Source of the DNA: Branchiostoma floridae
Lineage: Eukaryota > Chordata > Leptocardii > Amphioxiformes > Branchiostomatidae
DNA length: 62,000 nt
Assembly (NCBI RefSeq): GCF_000003815.2
Contig: NW_023365693.1
Span: 86,309-148,308 of the forward strand
Reading direction: 5' to 3'
The stretch's first letter is position 1. Each line of letters begins with the position of its first letter. Position numbers and translations under genes: made by a program. Shown in pieces: positions 1 through 13,100 of the stretch. The notes below the pieces were generated by a model. That model did no database searches. It worked only from the letters and a program-made list of their open reading frames with translations, and had not been told where the DNA came from.

Positions 1-271
1 AAAAAGAAAAAAAAAAAAAAAAAGAAGAAAGACAAAGGAGAACCGGAGGACGGCAGTGCAGCTTCATGCCTGCGTGTAGACTCTGAGAGGATCCCAGTCA
101 TCGGCCGATTTGTTAGGACAAGTCATTTTTTTGCCTCGTGTAAACCGGACTTACTTATGTAAACTGGCCCTAAAGGTAAAGACAAAGTGGAATGCACAGA
201 GATATTGATGGTGAAAGTTTCATATACAAGAGATGTTGAATTTTTAGGGTGCTCTAAAGTCCTGGCCCTAC

Positions 272-3200
272 CTGTAGTTGAGATACAGGTAAAGCTGCTC
301 CCCCCTCACAGTGGAATGGTCCAGTCCATCTGCGTACGGTGGTGCAGTGTAACCCAGTGGCAGGGGCTGGCCAAGGAGTTTGCTGCAAAGAGAAGGAAAT
401 CAGAAAACAGATGAGTTATTCCTTGAAGTTGAAGTATACATGGCTACATTTGATTTTTAATGATTTATGAAAGAAGTATGACATATATTGATTAAGTTTA
501 GACATCCAGGTAATAAAAGCGGTTACTCAATCAACTGAATATGATCTCCAAAATCAATTCCAGTTGCTTGAGGAGTTGCTACTTGGTGTAAAACATGAAG
601 TATAGAGTCTATCATATAGCTACTGACCAGGATTTAAAACACTTTTGATTTTGACTAGAACTCTGCAAGTACAACAGACCTTACAGATGTGCCCTATGTG
701 GTAGAGAGTGTCACTCTTGTATAGGACTGCTTAGCCATAGCCGAAACTGGAGGACTGATATCAATTAGGATTCTACCATTGTCATTCTAACCAAAGGGGG
801 TATATACAAAGATGATATTAATATATGCACTAAGCTTGAATGTATTTTTTCAGATTGAAAGTTGTTTGTATTTCCCTGGATTACCTGTAGAGTCTTTGTG
901 GTGTGTGTTCTTCTGAAGAATCTTCTATGTTGAAGAAAGCCTCCACACAGTTTACTAGAGCACCAAGAGCACTTTCCTTGTCACCCTGGAGTAAAAAAAG
1001 GAACATCAGATTCTATCAGACAAAGAAAAATTCCAGTAATCAGTACATTTGCTGGATTTAGAAATAGTGTAAATTGTTAGTTTTGAAAACAGACAAATTT
1101 ACTATTTAAGTATGATCAATGACAAACCATTATGTAAAAGAAAATCTGATAAACATTTGAAAAACAATATATTGAACAAACCTGAGAGAGTAGACACTTG
1201 GCCAAGGCAAGATGTATTTCTGCACTCTGTTCATGTCTTGAAGTAGCTTCTTGAAGAACCTGAAATGGAGGTGAAGACATTGGTGACCTTTATACATGTA
1301 TTTGCAAGAAAAACAACAACTAAGGTATGTATAAGCTAATAAGCAGGCACTGCCAACTACTGTAAACGCATTTAAGTTTGCGGTCACCGTGGTTCAATCT
1401 TTGCAGATTTGGTGTTGATCTCTTCACTGCAAACTCAAACCACTGCAAAACTTTTTGCTCTGTCTTCTCCCTTGTCGAAGGTCTACATGTGCATAACATA
1501 CATTGTACAGTCTTATGATGTGTCGGAGGCAACTGTTGACTGTAGCACCCTTGCCCAGTCGCTAGTAGGTGGTTTACAACTCTGAGTGGTTGTCTGTACA
1601 TAGCGTTCCCATTACTGTACAGCATGTGACTATAGCGCCATTGCAAACTCAAATAGTCAAAACCACAGCAAACACTCCATTTTCTGAAGGAGAATTCTTG
1701 TTACACAACCAGTGGGTACTTACATTGCTTATGTTTCGATGTCTCTCAGACACCTTCGTCAGAGCTTCTAACTGGAATTCTGCTTCTCATTGCTATCTCT
1801 AGCCGATGTAAGTACCCACTGGTTGTGTAACAAGAATTCTCCTTCATCATATATTCTACCAACCCGATGAAACTATTTTCGAAACTCCATTTCCTCCCTA
1901 CAAATTTTAGCCTCACAATCTTAAATGCATTGATAGAGAGTATGAAATGATTGAATATGAATCTATACATGTACTGACGTTGAGTGTGTCCTGACTGGTC
2001 CCATGTCTGGCTTCCACCTCAGCCAGCAGCAGGTACAGGGGCACAGAGCCTGGACAGGCCTTTAGTAGGCGCTTACACACTCCTCGTGCTGAACTAACCC
2101 TGTAAAACAACAACAATAACAACTGTTACATCTACACACACGGAACTAGCATGCAACAGCAGCTGTTTATATTACACTGTACAACCTGTCACACCTAACA
2201 TTTAGCTATACATGTACGTGCTTAAAGCTATAAATGTATCTGATGAGGATGATCCTACAGCAATTGGTGGCAACTATATTTTTGCCATCCTGCTCATAGG
2301 TTGTGGAACTACCGCAAGCTATGAGTAGGATGACAAAAATGTGATATTTCAAAGGAGAATTGTACAGAAAAACAGAATCTAGAAAGTGAAGGTAGACAGT
2401 CTTCTGGAGTCATGTCTTGAGAAGTTGGTACTTACTTGTTAGAGACTCTCTCCATGAGGACCAGGTTCCTGTACAGGGGTAAGCACACCTGTGTGTTGTC
2501 TTGGTTACGGATGTTGGTACTTACTTGTTGGAGACCCTCTCCATGAGGACCAGGTTCCTGTACAGGGGTAAGCACACCTGTGTGTTGTCTTGGTTACGGA
2601 TGTTGGTACTTACTTGTTGGAGACCCTCTCCATGAGGACCAGGTTCCTGTACAGGGGTAAGCACACCTGTGTGTTGTCTTGGTTACGGATGTTGGTACTT
2701 ACTTGTTGGAGACCCTCTCCATGAGGACCAGGTTCCTGTACAGGGGTAAGCACACCTGTGTGTTGTCTTGGGCAGCCAGGGTCTTACTGGAACACGCACG
2801 TAGTGCATCTGAGAAGGACAGAAAAATAAATGACTTTTAGCTTACAGTATATGTCAAGACAGTTAATTTGAACGATAAGGAAAGTGATATCGATCCAGTT
2901 TAAGCTCACTGAAGAGCTATTCTTCCACTGGTTGTGACAGAGAAGACCCATGATACATGTGTGTACTATAATAGTATTTACAGCTTCATTGTACGAGGGA
3001 AATTCCCCTAGATCTTTTGGACAAGCACCATTAACTGTGGACCACGGCTTAACATCCCGTCCTAAGGACTGCAATCCTTTCGATGTCTTGAATAGTTGAT
3101 TTTCTATAGACTTACCTTGGAAGTGAGACAGCAGACTGTCCCTTGGTGTTGTCACACCTCTGTCTTCTCCCCATGACATCAGGAAAGGTTCCTTACACAC

Positions 3201-6200
3201 CAGTCTTCCAGGGTTGGAGTTTGCTTATCTCAAATAGGGATGGGTGTTCAAAAATGAAATAAAATAAAACTCACCTTGGAAGTGAGACAGCAGACTGTCC
3301 TGTGGTGTAGTCACCTCTCTGTATTCCCCCCAGGACATCAGGAACGGTTCCTTACACACCAGTCTCCCGGGGTTGGGGTCTATGTATTTCAAATTTTTGT
3401 GAAAAAAACAACAGAACGTACCTTGGTAGTGAGATAGGAGACTGTCCCGTGGTGTAGTCACCTCTCTGGCTTCACCCCACGACATCAGGAAAGGTTCCTT
3501 ACAGACCAGTCTCCCAGGGTTGGAGTCTATGTATTTCAATTTTTTGTGAAAAAAAACAACAGAACGTACCTTGGAAGTGAGATAGGAGACTATCCCTTGG
3601 CGTTGTAACTGCTCTCTCTTCGCTCCAGGACATCAGGAAAGGTTCCTTGCACACCAGTTTCCAAGGGTTGGAGTCTCCGTATCTCAAAGAATGATGGGTT
3701 TGTAAAAAAAAGAAAACTTACCTTGGAAGTGAGACAGCAGACTGTCCCTTGGTGTAGTCACCCCTCTGTCTTCACCCCATGACATCAGGAAAGGTTCCTT
3801 AGACACCAGTTTCCAAGGGCTGGAGTCTGCGTATCTCAAACAGGAGAGGGTTTGTAAAAAAAGAAGAAAACTTACCTTGGAAGTGAGACAACAGACTATC
3901 CCGTGGTGTTGTCACCCCTCTGTCTTCACCCCAGGACATCAGGAAAGGTTCCTTACACACCAGCCTCCCAGGGTTGGAGTCTGCATATCTCCAAAAAAGG
4001 ATGAGTGTTGTAAGAAGAGAAAAACTTACCTTGGAAGTGAGACAGCAAACTGTCCCTTGGTGTAGTCACCCCTCTGTCTTCTCCCCACGACATCAGGAAC
4101 GGTTCCTTACACACCAGTCTCCCAGGGTTGGAGTTAGCCGGGTCCCACAGGTGGGAGGGGAGGACGTGGATATTCTTTAACACTTTCTTTTGTAAAAATA
4201 AACTTACCTTGAAAATAAGATAGCAGACTGTCCCTTGGCGTTGTAACTGCCCTCTCTTCGCTCCAGGACATCAAGAAGGGTTCCTTAGACACCAGTCTCC
4301 CAGGGTTGGAGTCTGCCGGGTCCCACAGGTGGGAGGGGAGGACGTGGATATTCTTTAACACTTTCTTTTGTAAAAATAAACTTACCTTGAAAATAAGATA
4401 GCAGACTGTCCCTTGGCGTTGTAACTGCCCTCTCTTCGCTCCAGGACATCAAGAAGGGTTCCTTAGACACCAGTCTCCCAGGGTTGGAGTCTGCCGGGTC
4501 CCAGAGGTGCGAGGGGAGGACGTGGATATTCTTTAACACTTTCTTTTGTAAAAATAAACTTACCTTGAAAATAAGATAGCAGACTGTCCCTTGGCGTTGT
4601 AACTGCCCTCTCTTCGCTCCAGGACATCAAGAAGGGTTCCTTAGACACCAGTCTCCCAGGGTTGGAGTCCGCCGGGTCCCACAGGTGCAAGGGGAGGGTG
4701 TGAAACTCCAGCAGGTTGATGAAACACAACCAACACAGCACCCGGTCCTCAGGGGTCAGGTCAGAGGTCAGGGGTCGCGGCGTGTCCTTGGTCAGCTTCA
4801 GGGAGTCCTGGAGGTCAGAAAGATAGTAAATTAAGGAGAGAAAGCTATGATTTTATGCCATGACTGCCATGATACATGACTGTGTACAGTAGGAGTAGGA
4901 ACTGGTACAGAAAATTAAGGTGCAGGTACGGACCAGGTCCAGAGGATCAGGTCCAGGTCCAGACCTGAGCCTGATTGTGTGACCTGGACTAGAAGACACA
5001 TCCACGAACTATACCTACAACCACAAAGCCTCAAAATATGCTTATTTTTTTTTCCTCTTCTAATCCTACCTGTTAGCAAGTTCTTTGTGCTTCATCATTT
5101 CAAGTCTGTGTGGCCTGACAAATAAAAATTTGTCCAACAAAATCTCTGGACAGTTACACATGTACCTGTAGGATCTGTAGTGCCCTGCTCCGTTGCCCAC
5201 TGACCACACACAGCTGACTCCTGTACATGAGTGTCTCCAGGAGTGAGTGAGTGAGTGAGTGAATGAATGAAGGAGTGAATGAGTGAGTGAATGAGTGAGA
5301 TAGAGTGAATGATTGAGTGAGAGAGTTACCTGTAGGATCTGCAGTGCCCTGCTCCATCGCCCACTGACCACACATAGCTGAGTCCTGTACAGGAGGGTCT
5401 CCAGGAGTGAGTGTGTGAGTGAGTGAGTGAGTGTGAGTGAGAGACTGAGTGAGTGAGAGACTGAGTGGGTGAGAGTGAATGAATGAGTGAGTGAGTGAGT
5501 GAGTGAGAGAGTGAGTGAGTGAGAGAGTGAGTGAGTGAGAGAGTGAGTGAATGAGACAGTTACCTGTAGGATCTGCAGTGCCTTGCTCCGTCGCCCGCTG
5601 ACCACACACAGCTGACTCCTGTACAGAAGTATCTCCAGGAGTGAGTGAGAGCAGCTCTCTGCTTCTCCGGAGTACTCTGGACTCCTCAGGAACTCCAGGA
5701 TCTGGCAGCACACGTTCTCTTTTGCCTCCACTGTGTCTTGTAGTGACAGGTACTGTGGAACAGGACAAAGGGAGGGGAATAGGTATCAATATCTAAAATT
5801 ACAAAGTGCAGTATTCTCACAAGCCTTAGGGTTTTTCTCAAATCTTACAGCATAGGTGGTAAGTGGCGCAGGCTTGAGTATTGTGGTAGGGGACCGGGGG
5901 GCATCTTCCTCAATACAACCTACGTCGCAATGTGGAACTGAAGTGCTATCTTGTGTTATGATATGTTGTGTAAAATCAATGCAATTCAGCCTCTACGGGG
6001 GCTGCAAAGTTGATTGTAATAAAGTTTCAAAGCTTCCCCTTGAAAATGATTAAAATTATGATCTTCACTTCTACATTTGTACTTCTACATAATACAGGAC
6101 AAAGTGCCTCACCACTCACAAACTCTAATTCCTGCATTTTAACAGTCAAATTTTCTGAAATAAAGGCAACAATCTTCACCTTTACTTCAAAACAACAGAA

Positions 6201-9200
6201 AACCACCCTATGTAAGTTGAAACATATACAAATCATGCTCAACGGTGCAGACAAGAACCCAGTGTTGAGTGGTGCAAAAAATGTATCTTATCAAGTTGCA
6301 ACCCTTCTTTACATCTAGGTACATCATTACACACAAAAAACAACAACAAAGTACCTTCCACCAGATCCTGTAGGAGGGAGCGAACTCCACGGCCTGTTGG
6401 CACATCTCCAGTGTCTCGTCCCTGCCCGACCGCCGAGAGTACAGTTCCAGGTACTGCAGCCAGAGGGCCTCGCTGCACTCGTTTGCCTCCAAACCTCGGG
6501 AGAGCACGTTCAGGGCCTGGTCAAGCCGGGAGTTCTCATCTCTGAAAAATCATACTACTTCGTTATTAGATAAAACTGATGTAACACTGGACTACACCAA
6601 CTTTATTGGATCTCAAATTGATAATTAAAAGAATGATTCTGAAACATCAACATGAAACCATTGTAAGTCTGGCAGGAAAGTCTGTACCATAGCACACAGT
6701 GAGCCATGTAAGATTTGCTCCCTGCCCCACCTTCTATTTTCATGTGGCCTCTTGCTAAATTTCATATTCAAATGTCCGAGAGGCTATGAAATAATTTGAC
6801 ATGGCTTGAATGTTACAGATGAAAAAAAATGGGGCCTTAAAACTAGTCATAATTACATTTATCTCTCATTATAGTGTTTTGACATTTAGAATGTGTTCAA
6901 TGTTTTCACTTTAAGTCTGTTGTCTGACATACTAGGCATTGCAGATAGAACCTAGAAATATGACAGGTTCCCTTTGTCATCTTTCTGTTGCAAAACAGCA
7001 GCTGAATTTCACACACTTAGAACTGTCCTTAATATATCAATCTGCGAGGTGTGAGATGCACAATTTAAATAAAAACTTATATGGGTGATGAGTCTAGACA
7101 ACTCACCCTGTGCCAGTCTTCAGATACTTGTGTGCCAGCCCGACCCACAGGTCTGAGTTCTGAGGCTCCTTCAGGGCAGCTGCCTCAAGACTCTCGAATG
7201 TCTCGCCTTCCGAGGCAAAGTACCGGAACTCCTGGTCTTCAGAAGGTGGGGAGGCTTTTTTTAAGATGTCTGTCGAGGAGATAAGATGAAAAAATGTAAG
7301 GAAACTTTGGAACAGAGCTTTAAATTCTTTCCAGTTGCTTGACTAACTACACACGTACTTTACTACCTGGATGTAGTACTAGTAGACACTCATCAACGTT
7401 TCATGCAAATTTATGCAAATAAGCATTCCACAGTAATACTAATTCGAATAATGGCTATCAATTAGAAAAAAAAGCATCCAAACAACATTGCTTATGACCC
7501 GTTTTCATTGTACGTGCAAAACAAGGATATATCAGAGATGGCAGACTTCACCCCCCTTCAGTCCTAAAACTGTCGTCTGGACACTCTGCAGCTGCAATAA
7601 CTTGAATAAGTCTTCCAATCTCTCCCGTTCATCCTGTTCATCACAAGCTTCCTTAGCTCCTGTAGTTTTCTTTCTTTCTAAAAGTAAGTACCAGTCCTAA
7701 AATATACAACAAACCTGCAAAAAAGGTTTTCCAAAACTTTCTGCCATCCTCTGTCTTTCTCTCTCTCTAGTTACATTTACAAATGTAAGTACCAGTCCCA
7801 AAACATCCACACAGCTTTAGATACTTCAAACCTGCTGTAACTATTTGCAATACCTTTTCCAAACTTTCTGTCCTCCCCACTCCCCTCTTCCCTCAGTTTC
7901 TGCCTGTGTGCCTGAGCTGGCCTCCAGACTAACAAGCTGCGACTCACATATACATTCTCTCTCACACACACTCTCTATTTTTCACACACACACATACATG
8001 CATACACACAAACACTGCAATAAAGGTTTCGTAACTACCTTTTCCAAACTTCCTGTCATCCTCCTACCCATTCTCTTCTTCCCTCAGTCCCTGCCTGTGT
8101 GCCTGAGCAGGTCTCCAGACCCGGGGGTGCAGGAAGGTGGTGTGGGGAGGCACGTGTCGGGCGTGTTCATTCTTTCTAAATCTAGGTACCATTCCTAAAA
8201 CATACTTTGCACCTACCTTTTCCAAACTTTCTGTCGTCCCCCTCTCCAATCTCCTCTTCCCTCAGTCCCTGCCTGTGTGGCTGTGCAGGTCTCCAGACCC
8301 GGGGGTGTAGGAAGGTGGTGTGGGGAGGCACGTGTCGGGCGTGTTCATTCACCTGACTCACACATACACACACTCTGTTTTCACACACACACACTACAAT
8401 AAACTTTAAGGTTTTACTACTACCTTTTCCAACCTTTCTGTCCTCCTCCTCTCCAATCTCCTCTTCCCTCAGTCCCCACCTGTGTGCCTGTGCAGGTCTT
8501 GAGATGCACAAGCTGTGACTCACACACACATGCATGCACATACACTGCAATAAAGGTTTTACAACTACCTTTTCCAAACTTTCTGTTGTCCTCCTCCCCA
8601 TTCCCCTCTTCCCTAAGTTCCCACCTGTGTGCCTGTGCAGGTCTCCAGACGCACAAGCTGTGACTCACACACACACACACATACACATGCATGCACACAC
8701 ACACTACAATAAAGGTTTTACAACTACCTTTTCCAAACTTTCTGTCCTCCTCCTCCCCATTCCCCTCCTCCCTCAGTCCCCTCTGTGGCTGTGCAGGTCT
8801 CCAGACCCGGGGGTGCAAGAAGGTTGTGTGGAGAGGGACGTGTCTGGCGTATTCTTTCATTCTAAAACTAAGTACCAGTCCTAAAACATACAACAAACCT
8901 GCAAAAAGGTTTCGTAACTACCTTTTCCAAACTTTCTGTCCTCCCCCTCTCCAATCTCCTCTTCCCTCAGTCCCTGCATGTGTGCCTGTGCAGGTCTCCA
9001 GAGTGCACAAGCTGTGACCCACATATACATTTTTCACACACATACACATGCATACACACAAACACTACAATAAAGGTTTTACAACTACCTTTTCCAAACT
9101 TTCTGTCATCCTCCTCTCCATTCTCCTCTTCCCTAAGTTCCCACCTGTGTGGCTGTGCTGGTCTCCAGACGCACAAGCTGTGACTCACACACACATGCAC

Positions 9201-10146
9201 GCACACACACACTGCAATAAAAGGTTTCGTAACTACCTTTTTCCAAACTTTCTGTCCTCCCCCCTCTCCATTCCTCTCTTTCCCAAAAACCCACCTGTGG
9301 GCCTGTGCAGGTCTGTGCAGGTCTTGAGATGCACAAGCTGTGACTCACACACACATGCATGCACACATACACTGCAATAAAGGTTTTGTAACTACCTTTT
9401 CCAAACTTTCTGTCCTCCTCCTCTCCATTCTCCTCTTCCCTAAGTTCCCACCTGTGTCCCTGTGCAGGTCTTGAGATGCACAAGCTGTGACTCACACACA
9501 CATACACATGCATGCACACATACACTGCAATAAAGGTTTTACAACTACCTTTTCCAAACTTTCTGTCGTCCCCCTCTCCATTCACCTCTTCCCTCAGTCC
9601 CTGCCTGTGTGCCTGTGTGCCTGTGCAGGTCTCCAGACCCGAGGGTACAGGAAGGTGGTGTGGGGAGGCACGTGTCGGGCGTGTTCGTTAACCTGGCTCA
9701 CACATACACACACTCTGTTTTCACACACACACACTACAATAAAGGTTTTACAACTACCTTTTCCAAACTTTCTGTCGTCCTCCTCTCCATTCTCCTCTTC
9801 CCTAAGTTCCCACCTGTGTGCCTGAGTAGGTCTCAAGACGCACAAGCTGTGACTCACATATACACTGAGTCTCTCTCACACACATGCATGCACAAATACA
9901 CTGCAATGCCAATAAAGGATTTGTAACTACCTTTTCCAAACTTTCTGATATCTTCCTCTCCATTCTCCTCTTCCCTCAGTTCCTTCTTGTGGTCCTGCGT
10001 AGGTCTCCAGACGCGAGGCTGCAGGAAGGTGGTGTGGGGAGGCACGTGTCTGGCGTGTTCGTTCACCTGACTCACAAGCAGCAGGCACTGGTCATTCTCG
10101 GACATCTTCTCTTTGTTTGGTCTACAGATCTTCTCTACGTATGACA
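272..10146 (-). CDS. ZFC3H1: ZFC3H1 exons 21-30: half-TPR (HAT) repeat region, truncated
   Basis: This block encodes residues of about 1334 to 1839. Exon 21 has VEKICRPNKEKMSENDQ and HVPPHTTF. Exon 22 has EFRYFASEGETFESLEAAAL followed by LWVGLAHKYL. Exon 23 has WLQYLELYSRRSGRDETLEM and CQQAVEFAPSYRIWWK, typical HAT-repeat helices. Exon 24 has LLEILLYRSQLCVVSGRRSK. Exon 25 has CWLCFINLLEFHTLPLHLWD, exon 27 has CKRLLKACPGSVPLYLLLAE, exon 28 (78 nt) has SAEIHLALAKCLLSQ, and exon 30 has GEQLYLYLNY matching VPYLWLIYC. The order is that of vertebrate ZFC3H1. Exons 21, 24, 25 and 26 are each followed by tandem copies of their own 3' ends. The short exons 28-30 are supported by splice sites, phase and alignment by eye, so they are a little less certain. 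Confidence 0.87.
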
Positions 10147-13100
10147 CTGTAGTGTAGGGGGATACAGAAAGAACATAGGTTATGATCTCCTTTTCAGACA
10201 TCTCCTTGTTGATGGTCTACAGGTTCTAGGTTTGAAGCTGTTGATGTTTCACCAATGTTGTGCCCTTGGGAAAGGCACTTAACATGACTTTTCTCCTCCA
10301 CTCATGTGGAAATGAGTACTTGCATGCAGCTGCAGTTAGGGCCTGACCATGTGTTTGAGTGCCACAGCTCACTTATCGAAAAGAGTTAGGGCACCTTCCA
10401 GGTGTGAATGGGTCGAAAAAATCTGTCTGGATATGCAGCTTGTACTGTTCAGTACAAACCTGGTGTGTTATGTCATGAGGCAGTTTACAGGGTGTGCAAT
10501 ACAGGGTTGTAGCCAGCCTGAAATCATTTTCAGTCCCCTTGATTTTGAATGGGAATCCTATCGAGCACCGAAGGCATGGCGTGACGTTGCACGTCATTTC
10601 TAGGGGGTCTGGGTCCCAGAAAATTTTAAAATCAACACCCTTTGAAACACTATTTCCTGCATTTTGAGGTGCAAATTTTGCTTGTAGACTAAGCTGTTCA
10701 ATGGCATCTGTTTTGGTGAAGAAGAACACATGGGTTTCAGTTTTTTTATACCTTTACACATCAATTTTTGTCTGTCATAGGGGACGGAATGGGGAAAACT
10801 TTTTTCAGTCCCCAGCTGCAAAATTCCTTCAAAGGACTGAAGGACAGGTGCTGGCTACAACCGTGATGCAATACAAACAAACTGGTGCAGAACATACCTA
10901 TGGCCTGCTGGCACTTGGCAGGGTCTGTAGTGTCAGTGACTCCCACCAGTGGTAGATGGTAGGACAGCAGGTCCTGATAAACTTCCTCTCCTGTAAACAT
11001 GGCGTCCGCTAGGTGTTGCCTGGGGAGGGAGGGTACAACATAATGTTAGCAGGGTCTGTTCCATCATGATCAGTGACTCCAACTAGTGGTAGATGGTAGG
11101 ACAGTAGGTCCTGATAAACTTCATTTCCTGTTAGCATCGCATTGGCTAGGTGTTGCCTGAGGGAGGAGACAGGGCAGAATCATTGTAATTTTCATATAAT
11201 GATAATCTTTATTGCAAACTCATGCCCGAAGGCTAATTGCAAAAAATACATGTATGAAAGTACAATGATGATAATGATACAATAACAAAGTGGACATTAA
11301 GTGAAATAGGGGTCATACATGTAAACGAGTGATACTTCTAATCTAAAATGAATACTATTGGGTTTGATTTCTTTTATGTATGCAGTGGAGGATGAAATTC
11401 CTGACATTTTGGGAGACATAGAGGGTAAAGATATAAAAAGATATAAACAAAGAGGGTATACAATAAACTGATTAAGCCCTGTCACCAATCGAGAACTGAG
11501 CTCCGCCATCATGTCCAAATGGGTATTTTCCGCCAACAAACGGCCTACATCCTGGCAATTACTAGAGCTTAGGGTGATGTCAGATGTCAGCCAAAAGGCA
11601 GAGAAGACAATAACATAATATTTCCGGAATGATACACCGAGCCTGGTCCAATCTGGGAAAATACAGTCGACACACGGGTGATTTTGAAATTTGGCAAATC
11701 TTCAAATTTGGCTGACGTTCCCTTGAATTGTGACACAGGCTGTGCGTGCTGAACAGCCAAAATAGGGTTAGGTGCAGGTAGACAACAGAAATACCTGCAC
11801 AGCTCCAATTTTACCTGCACTAACCTGCACATGCAGGTGGTATTTCGAGCCCTGTATATTAGAACCCAAAATAAAGATGATCCTCACCATCTGCAGTCCC
11901 CATCGTTACAGGTGCCCGTCAGGTGGAACCTACAGATCACCTGCTGCGGGTTGACCTTGTGACTGAAGGTCGCAGAGGTCAAGGGCAGCTTGGACTTGGT
12001 TCTGTAGTAGGGGTTGAACCTGGATGGAAAAGAGCATTTCATTGATTAATAACCAAACATTCAAGAAACTAAAATGTTAAGCCAGGAGTGTTACTTTGGT
12101 TCCAAATTGGGATGTACATTGTACACTTGTTTTCCAAGCCATTATTTAAAACTCAAAAGAAATGAAAAACAAGTCAACACTGACCTGTATGACCTGAAGT
12201 TGAGCAGGTGGCTGCTGTAAGGTCGGAGGGGAAGGGGCAAAAGGTCGTCTGACAGGTCAGTGGGGCCAGAGGTCACAGGGTCAAACCTCAAGTTTAAGCC
12301 CTGTGGAAAGGACAACAACAAACGTTATGAAGTTAAATCTAATGTCAAATAATATAAGCAAATAAATTTCATGTTTTCAGAATCATCCATCCATCCATAT
12401 ACTCTTAATTTCTTGGCCAAGAAAGATGACTTAATTAATGTTAGCAGTGTTAACTGTGCTTTTTCGGTATACAGACTTATGAGAAATTTGATTGTCCAAG
12501 GCTGTCTCCAGCAGGCTTTTAGCTAGGATTTTATAATAGGGAGTCCAAACTTATTGGTGAGTCCCGGCAAGTGACTACTGTAGGGGGGTCTGGGGGGCAT
12601 CCACCTTCCATGGTGCAGAGTTTTTGATGATTTTAAGTTAAAACAGTGCATTCTAAGGTATCCTAAGAGGCAGAAATACTGTTACAGATGTCACAGTAGA
12701 AGACTGTGACCACAGATGATCTGGTAGCATCCCTGGTCAATCAGAATTTCATGCTTGTCAGATGATTTTCTCCCCAGTGTAAGGGCGTCCAGGGGCATCA
12801 AATTTCTTGTTATTCTAAGAAAAGTACGTCCAGATGACACGTTGACGCATGCCTGGCTAAAAGCCTGGTCTCCAGGACCTGTCCCTCTGTAATGGGAAGG
12901 AAAGTTCCTTGTTGGGACGGACAGAAAAATTCACCCCATCCATCCAAAAATCTTAATTTCATGGCATGTGTTAAACCTATTTTTGTCAGGCAAAATGACA
13001 ATGAAAATTCACAAGACGGGTTCCAAACAATGAGTAGAACAAAGAATTTAAACCTGAAGACAGCCCTGGATCTACCTTAGACAAACGAAGTAAAATGTAG

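Noticed and set aside
1-162. Plus-strand open frame with a lysine run ending at TAA 160-162
   Set aside because: It lies in the ZFC3H1 intron at the window edge, begins in an A-rich tract that is probably the complement of a polypyrimidine tract, and shows no recognisable family.
5066-5789. Long minus-strand frames rich in SHSLTHSL
   Set aside because: They read through exon 24, its copies and (GAGT)n microsatellite. Only the 5564-5752 part is coding.
7845-9926. Many plus-strand frames rich in THTHIHMHAH and LPFPNFLSSSS
   Set aside because: They are antisense shadows of the exon 21 copies and CA repeats.
2424-9930. A CRISPR array
   Set aside because: Units are exon fragments with splice sites in a eukaryotic gene. 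There are no short palindromic direct repeats with unique spacers.
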